The notes under the pieces are model-generated. The model had not been told where the DNA came from. It saw nothing but the letters and a program-made list of their open reading frames with translations, and did not search any database. From assembly GCA_900767685.1 (NCBI GenBank), contig CAAGAB010000155.1, forward strand, positions 1 to 20,102: a stretch of DNA of 20,102 nucleotides, read 5' to 3'. The stretch is from an uncultured Coprococcus sp. (GTDB taxonomy: Bacteria > Bacillota_A > Clostridia > Lachnospirales > Lachnospiraceae). The position numbers were made by a program, and so were the translations under genes. Position 1 is the stretch's first letter; the number at the start of each line of letters is the position of its first letter. Positions 15,863 to 20,102 of the stretch are shown piece by piece.

Positions 15863-18466
15863 TTACTCCGATATCATGTTGCTGTCTGCGCCGTCTGATG
15901 TATCTAAGCCACCGCCGTCCAGGCCATCATTTGAACTACCATCTGATGTGTCTGCTGAAGCATCACTTGAATTGCCATCCGCTGCCCCTGAATCGCCTGA
16001 CGAATCATCGGACTTGCCCGAATCATCTGAGCCCTCAGAGCCATTTGAAGATGAATCATCTGATGATCCAGAATCAGATGACTCTGAATCCGATGAGGTC
16101 TTACTTCCAGAAGATGATGATCCTGACTCTTTCGCTATCACATCACCCTCAGAGAGTCCGGACAGTATTATAGTCTGTGTCTTGTTCGCCACGCCGAGTG
16201 TCACGTACTGCTTTACGATCTCTCCATCCTGAAGCAGCCACACATAGTCATACTCAGCCGAATTATTCTTGCTTGCCTCATGATATATCATATTGGTTGG
16301 TATCATGACGACATTGTCATATACTGCTGTCGGATAGCTGATCTCATAGCTCTTGATGCTCTTGTATACCTTATCGTCGTCAACCTTGATATAGTACTTG
16401 AGCTCATCAGATCCGGAACACTTTGTGATATGGACATTTCCATCTTTGTCAGTCTCAATATATGATCTAGCAGAATCTCCGCTCGATCCAACACATGTTC
16501 CACTGATCTTCTTTGTGTTATCCTTTTTACTTGTGACAGTCACCTTCTGGTTGATTCCCAGAGTTCCCTCTGACAGTGTCAGGGCTATTATCACATTCTT
16601 GCTATTGCCCACTGTCAGAACTGTCTGCCCTTCTTTGATGGCTGCATCTGTGCTTGCGCTTATAGCCTTGACCGTTCCCGCCTCATCTGCATACACACTT
16701 ATCTTTCCGCTTCCATCGTTATTCTTGTTGAGTTTTTCCTTCTGTGCATTAAGATTTGCCAGTGTAGCATTGTGAGTATATGTAAGCAGCTGTTTGTTGT
16801 AGGTCACCACATTTCTCTGGCATGTGAGCTGCTCAACCATATAGAGTGGATTCTCTGCGTCCGTCGGGGTTGCCTTCTTGGCCTTCTGGTATTCCTGTAT
16901 CTGGCTGTTGATATCATTTATCTGTCCATCATATTCCTGCATGGAAGATGAATACGATGAATTCTCTTCCTGAATCTGATTGTCGATCTCCTTCACGGCC
17001 GCTGTTCCGCCGCCACTGTCTATAACGAACAAGACATCACCTTTCTTCACCTTCTGTCCTTTTTTGACATTTATAGATGAGAATCTTCCATCACAAGGTG
17101 CTGTATAAGAAACACTGTTAAGATCTTCAACTGCAAATGAACTTGCTTTGGCCGTCTTGGTGTATGAGTCGAGCGCAACCGTATACTCAATATAATTCGA
17201 AGGCATGATAGTATCTGATGCGTAATATACCAGATCTCCCTCCTTCAATCCGCTTACTATCTCAGTGTAATTGGAATCACTGACTCCGACCTCTACATCC
17301 CGCCGCTCTTTCTCACTGCTGTCCGTCTTGATATAGACAAAGCTCTGTCCGTTCTCCTCGTATATAGAATCATTTCCTACTGTCAGGACATTCTTTGCAT
17401 CCGAGGTACTGAAATACAACGAAACCGAACTTCCAACATGCATTATCCTGCCTGGATTCTTGACGCCCTTAAGCTGGAATCTCGTATATGGCATGCTTGA
17501 CATACTCTGTGCAACAGCTATCTCCTGATTGCTGAATTTGTATGGTTCTATATCATATTTCTTGCCATCGATGACCGTATACATATTCTTGTAAATCGCA
17601 TATGTATCTTTTTTGTACGTCTCTCCTGTTATCTCTATATATGGCTGATCATAGTCCGATACAACTACAACATTCTCACCGCCGTTTACGGTCTTGTCGT
17701 CGGCTTTTATCTTCTTGGCATATGTTACATAACCCGCCTGCTCAGCCTTAAGTGTGCCATTCTTTTTCAGCTTAGCCTGTTCTTCCTTTTCCTGAAGCTT
17801 TTTCTTCTGCTCATATTCATATATGAGATTGTCATAACGGTTGTTTTCTTCATTTATAGCTTTTTCCGTTCTGGCTTCAGATGCACCATCTTTGTCTCCG
17901 GCCTCTTCACACGCCTTTATCTTCCAGTCCAGTTCTGACTGATTCTCCTGATATATCTTCTGATTTATATCATGTCTGTACTTCTGGACATCATCGGACT
18001 CTGTTCCATCACCGGTAGTACCATCGTCAAACATATCACCTGTCGATCCGGTATCTGTCAGATCTGAACCTGATGAACCATCACCGGATGATGCGTCTGA
18101 GCCATCCGAGCTGTCCGTGCCGTCGCCAACATCAGCAAGCACGGTTCCCTTCTTTACCTCGTCGCCAACATTCACGTACACCTTTGAAAGTGTAGCACTC
18201 GTCTCATAATAATAACAATAGTCAGTTGGAACTATCGTACCGGTCTTTATAACCTTACGTCCTATATCCCCATATGTAACAGGTCTGTATGCCTCATTCG
18301 TGCTGACCGGCTCCAAGAGTTCAGGAACCTTTTCGCTTTTTTCTTTTCCGCAGCCTGTCATGGTCATCGCAAATACAGCTGTCATACACAGACACATTAC
18401 TCTCTTACGCAACATTTTCCTCATATTCTTTTCATGTATCTCATTTTTCAGATTCTGTTTTTTCAA
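15863..18466 (-). CDS. Double-unit adaptor (membrane-fusion-like) lipoprotein with Ser/Asp tail
   Basis: 867 residues with lipobox M36-T-G-C39, so outside and lipid-anchored. It contains two adaptor units in a row. Unit 1 has a barrel-sandwich half (about 88-113, VNVGDEVKKGTVLADV), an SD-rich insert (115-160), a helical hairpin (about 161-235), the returning half (about 238-270) and beta-barrel strands to about 425. Unit 2 repeats the plan: half at 450-484 (VKKGQKVKKGDVLFVI), hairpin (about 488-582), return half (about 588-620), then beta-barrel/MPD-like part to 780, ending LSGLSEGDVIAKE. A Ser/Asp/Gly-rich tail follows (781-867). Both units end in the GLxEGDxV motif of HlyD/MacA-type adaptors. 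The start is TTG at 18464-18466, overlapping the upstream TGA as TTGA, with AGGTGG eight bases away. An ATG at 18422-18424 (residue 15) would also leave a good signal peptide. Confidence 0.9.
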   Translation of the reverse strand: MKKQNLKNEIHEKNMRKMLRKRVMCLCMTAVFAMTMTGCGKEKSEKVPELLEPVSTNEAYRPVTYGDIGRKVIKTGTIVPTDYCYYYETSATLSKVYVNVGDEVKKGTVLADVGDGTDSSDGSDASSGDGSSGSDLTDTGSTGDMFDDGTTGDGTESDDVQKYRHDINQKIYQENQSELDWKIKACEEAGDKDGASEARTEKAINEENNRYDNLIYEYEQKKKLQEKEEQAKLKKNGTLKAEQAGYVTYAKKIKADDKTVNGGENVVVVSDYDQPYIEITGETYKKDTYAIYKNMYTVIDGKKYDIEPYKFSNQEIAVAQSMSSMPYTRFQLKGVKNPGRIMHVGSSVSLYFSTSDAKNVLTVGNDSIYEENGQSFVYIKTDSSEKERRDVEVGVSDSNYTEIVSGLKEGDLVYYASDTIMPSNYIEYTVALDSYTKTAKASSFAVEDLNSVSYTAPCDGRFSSINVKKGQKVKKGDVLFVIDSGGGTAAVKEIDNQIQEENSSYSSSMQEYDGQINDINSQIQEYQKAKKATPTDAENPLYMVEQLTCQRNVVTYNKQLLTYTHNATLANLNAQKEKLNKNNDGSGKISVYADEAGTVKAISASTDAAIKEGQTVLTVGNSKNVIIALTLSEGTLGINQKVTVTSKKDNTKKISGTCVGSSGDSARSYIETDKDGNVHITKCSGSDELKYYIKVDDDKVYKSIKSYEISYPTAVYDNVVMIPTNMIYHEASKNNSAEYDYVWLLQDGEIVKQYVTLGVANKTQTIILSGLSEGDVIAKESGSSSSGSKTSSDSESSDSGSSDDSSSNGSEGSDDSGKSDDSSGDSGAADGNSSDASADTSDGSSNDGLDGGGLDTSDGADSNMISE

Positions 18467-19491
18467 TTTACCACCACCTGCTCTCCGGCTTTTAGTCCTG
18501 ATTTTATGATCGTCTTGTCATCCACAGTGTCTCCAACTGTAACCTCAACTGCACTTCTGTTTCCAGCATCATCCACAACATATGCATATGTCTTCTCATC
18601 TGAGCCTGTAAACACAGCCTTTTTATTGACATATATAACATTCTTTACAACAGGTTTCTCTATGACCATTTTGAGTGTGTCAGCCTCAGTGACTCCGGCC
18701 ATATCTACAACCGGCTGAAATGTTACCTTCTGCATCTCTTCGCCTGTAGCTTTACTCTTATACTTCTCACACTTGATCAGCTTGAGAGAGAACGTCGCCT
18801 CCTGAAAGTCTGCCTCGTATACCTCTCCTTCTTTAAACTTATATGTGTCATTCGTCTCTGACACATAATCTGAAGAACCTGAATCAACCGTTATCAGTGT
18901 CTGTCCCGCTGTTACATATCCATATTGGAGATCCGAATCTATATAAGTGACAGTACCCGCCTTGGCCGCTATGAGCTGATAATCTTTCATCCGCTCATTC
19001 TGCTCTTTTATATATGTGTCAGCCACGTCCATATCCTCTTTTGCTGACGCTATATCGGCTGAATAATCCTGACTTTTGTCAATTGCCGCCAGCCTTGTAT
19101 AGTGATCTATAAGAAGCCGGTCTTTCTCCTTCTGCTCAGTATACTGGTCTATGGTCTTCTGGATCTCTGTCGCCTTAAACTGGATCATCACATCGCCCTT
19201 GGCTACCTTATCTCCTTTTTTGACCTTCACCTCATCTATCTGATAATCTGACTGCTGTATGGAATAGTCCTTACTGCTATATCCATCCGGCTTCAGCTCC
19301 AGTGTGAGTGTGGATTGTATATCGCCACTGCTGACCTTCTCCGTATTGAACTCGACCTTGCTGTACGGCTCAATATTTATCTTCGCGTCTCCTACCTGCC
19401 CGTCGCCGCTGCTGCATGCTGTAAGCGATACCGTCAATACACCAGCCAGCGCAGCTGCAAATATCTTTCTGCCTATTCCAGACTTTGCCAC
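18463..19491 (-). CDS. Periplasmic-adaptor-like lipoprotein (HlyD/MacA family)
   Basis: 342 residues with lipobox L23-T-A-C26. It has the classic adaptor order: barrel-sandwich half (about 80-107, VKVKKGDKVAKGDVMIQF), an alpha-helical hairpin (about 108-170, rich in Glu/Lys), the return half (about 172-204, AKAGTVTYID...GYVTAGQTLITV), then beta-barrel and membrane-proximal strands. It ends in IIKSGLKAGEQVVVN, the usual C-terminal adaptor motif. In Gram-positives such adaptors link FtsX-type permeases to the cell wall side. The start is GTG at 19489-19491, set by a perfect AGGAGG eight bases upstream. It is the first gene of the transporter operon and overlaps the next adaptor gene by four bases. 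Confidence 0.9.
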   Translation of the reverse strand: MAKSGIGRKIFAAALAGVLTVSLTACSSGDGQVGDAKINIEPYSKVEFNTEKVSSGDIQSTLTLELKPDGYSSKDYSIQQSDYQIDEVKVKKGDKVAKGDVMIQFKATEIQKTIDQYTEQKEKDRLLIDHYTRLAAIDKSQDYSADIASAKEDMDVADTYIKEQNERMKDYQLIAAKAGTVTYIDSDLQYGYVTAGQTLITVDSGSSDYVSETNDTYKFKEGEVYEADFQEATFSLKLIKCEKYKSKATGEEMQKVTFQPVVDMAGVTEADTLKMVIEKPVVKNVIYVNKKAVFTGSDEKTYAYVVDDAGNRSAVEVTVGDTVDDKTIIKSGLKAGEQVVVN

Positions 19492-19583
19492 GCTTTATAC
19501 CTCCTGTTTCTGGGAAATTATATGATATATATGATAACTTCTATGTGTTCCCGAATCGCATTCTGCGGTTTATATCAATAATG

Positions 19584-19612
19584 ATTTTAACCCTCGAATG
19601 GGTATATATCAA
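19584..19612 (-). promoter_or_regulatory. Main promoter of the adaptor-ABC operon
   Basis: On the minus strand, -35 TTGATA (complement of 19607-19612), 17 bases, -10 TAAAAT (complement of 19584-19589); each hexamer has one mismatch to consensus. Transcription would start near 19577, leaving about 86 bases before the GTG start. The spacer holds a short dyad ACCC...GGGT (19590-19603), possibly an operator, but it is too short to be sure. The rest of the 19492-19802 spacer holds only this leader and the tRNA terminator. Confidence 0.6.
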
Positions 19613-19754
19613 GAAATTATCGGTGAGTTAATATTAGTTAAAATACCCTACACCGCACACAAGATTTAGTATAACCGATTATATTTTAATGAGAAATAAT
19701 ATTTAAACAGATTTCAGACAAAGTTCACATTATCTTAAAAGATCCAAAACTTAC

Positions 19755-19789
19755 AAAGAAAAAAAGCCCTTGCAAATATCAAAGACTTT
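19755..19789 (-). terminator. Rho-independent terminator of the tRNA-Leu transcript
   Basis: In the minus-strand RNA, AAAGUCUUUG pairs with CAAGGGCUUU: ten pairs, two of them G-U, with a 7-base loop. UUUUUUUCUUU follows. On the plus strand the two G-U pairs become mismatches, so the element works in the direction of the tRNA genes. It begins 13 bases past the tRNA 3' end and insulates the transporter promoter from readthrough. Confidence 0.85.
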
Positions 19790-19802
19790 TAAATAAAAAA
19801 GA

Positions 19803-19886
19803 TGCGGGAGATGGGACTTGAACCCACACGCCGTTTCCAGCACTAGATCCTTAGTCTAGCCTGTCTGCCAATTCCAGCACTCCCGC
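19803..19886 (-). tRNA. tRNA-Leu (anticodon AAG)
   Basis: 84 bases, folded by hand. The acceptor stem is GCGGGAG/CTCCCGC with discriminator A; the anticodon stem is CTAGA/TCTAG around loop CTAAGGA, giving anticodon AAG for CUU. A long variable arm marks the class II (Leu/Ser/Tyr) type, and the T-loop is TTCAAGT. The CCA end is not encoded (the next bases are TC). A34 is unusual in bacteria, where CUU is mostly read by GAG; it would be expected to become inosine through TadA. Confidence 0.93.
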
Positions 19887-20030
19887 ATGTTATATGTAAT
19901 TGGTAACTATCATAACTATCTGAATACGAACATCTATAACTTCATCCGTTTTCCCACATCATCCACCCTTTCAAGCAACTAAGCAATTTTCAGATCACAT
20001 TCAAATTACTTGAAAGCTTTGATATAAAAA

Positions 20031-20102
20031 TGCGGGAGATGGGACTTGAACCCACACGCCGTTTCCAGCACTAGATCCTTAGTCTAGCCTGTCTGCCAAT
20101 TC
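20031..20102 (-). tRNA. tRNA-Leu (anticodon AAG), second copy, 5' end cut by window
   Basis: The 72 visible bases (3' part) are identical to the copy at 19803-19874, including the CTAAGGA anticodon loop. The missing 12 bases lie past the right edge. The two copies are separated by 144 bases in which I find no gene and no convincing promoter or terminator, so they may be co-transcribed. Confidence 0.92.

Noticed and set aside
15866..16125. CRISPR array or other spaced repeats
   Set aside because: The repetitive look comes from Ser/Asp codons in one reading frame; there are no constant repeats with unique spacers.
15705..16232. Plus-strand open frame with a Ser/Glu/Asp-rich protein
   Set aside because: It is the complement of the Ser/Asp-coding tail of the adaptor gene, where TCA/TCT/GAT-type codons stay open on both strands.

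Overview
The window looks like chromosome of a gut-type Clostridia, most likely family Lachnospiraceae (inference). The signs are moderate GC, heavy use of ATA, AGA and CTT-type codons, strong AGGAGG-like ribosome sites, GTG and TTG starts, AT-rich spacers, lipoproteins with long Ser/Asp-rich tails, and a tRNA-Leu with anticodon AAG. Every gene I can support lies on the minus strand, so transcription runs from right to left.

From the left edge, the first gene is tyrS (tyrosyl-tRNA synthetase), cut by the window end so that its C-terminal RNA-binding part is missing. A large hairpin lies in its leader. Next comes a two-gene envelope operon: a cardiolipin synthase followed, 12 bases after its stop, by an O-antigen-ligase/polymerase-like membrane protein. 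Then follows a copper operon: csoR and a CopA-type Cu+ ATPase. Its promoter has a consensus -35 and a near-consensus -10, and a CsoR-type G/C-tract dyad fills the spacer. The CopA carries a second metal-binding HMA domain at its C-terminus, with a plausible internal start that could release it as a separate copper chaperone.

The right half (about 8.0-19.5 kb) is one compact transport system. It holds a small adaptor lipoprotein, an 867-residue double-unit adaptor lipoprotein, a 943-residue permease with two FtsX domains, two different ABC ATPases, and two paralogous lipoproteins of unknown function. The first six genes overlap or lie at most 15 bases apart behind a recognisable promoter. The seventh has its own promoter in a 137-base gap and ends at a strong terminator. 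The layout resembles MacAB-type mechanotransmission exporters, but with two ATPases, three barrel-sandwich units in two adaptors, and two extra surface lipoproteins. This is the best candidate here for an under-described system. Its substrate cannot be read from the sequence.

The right edge holds two copies of tRNA-Leu(AAG), the second cut by the window end, followed by a rho-independent terminator whose stem is fully paired only in the minus-strand RNA. No insertion sequences, phage genes, CRISPR arrays or plus-strand genes were found.
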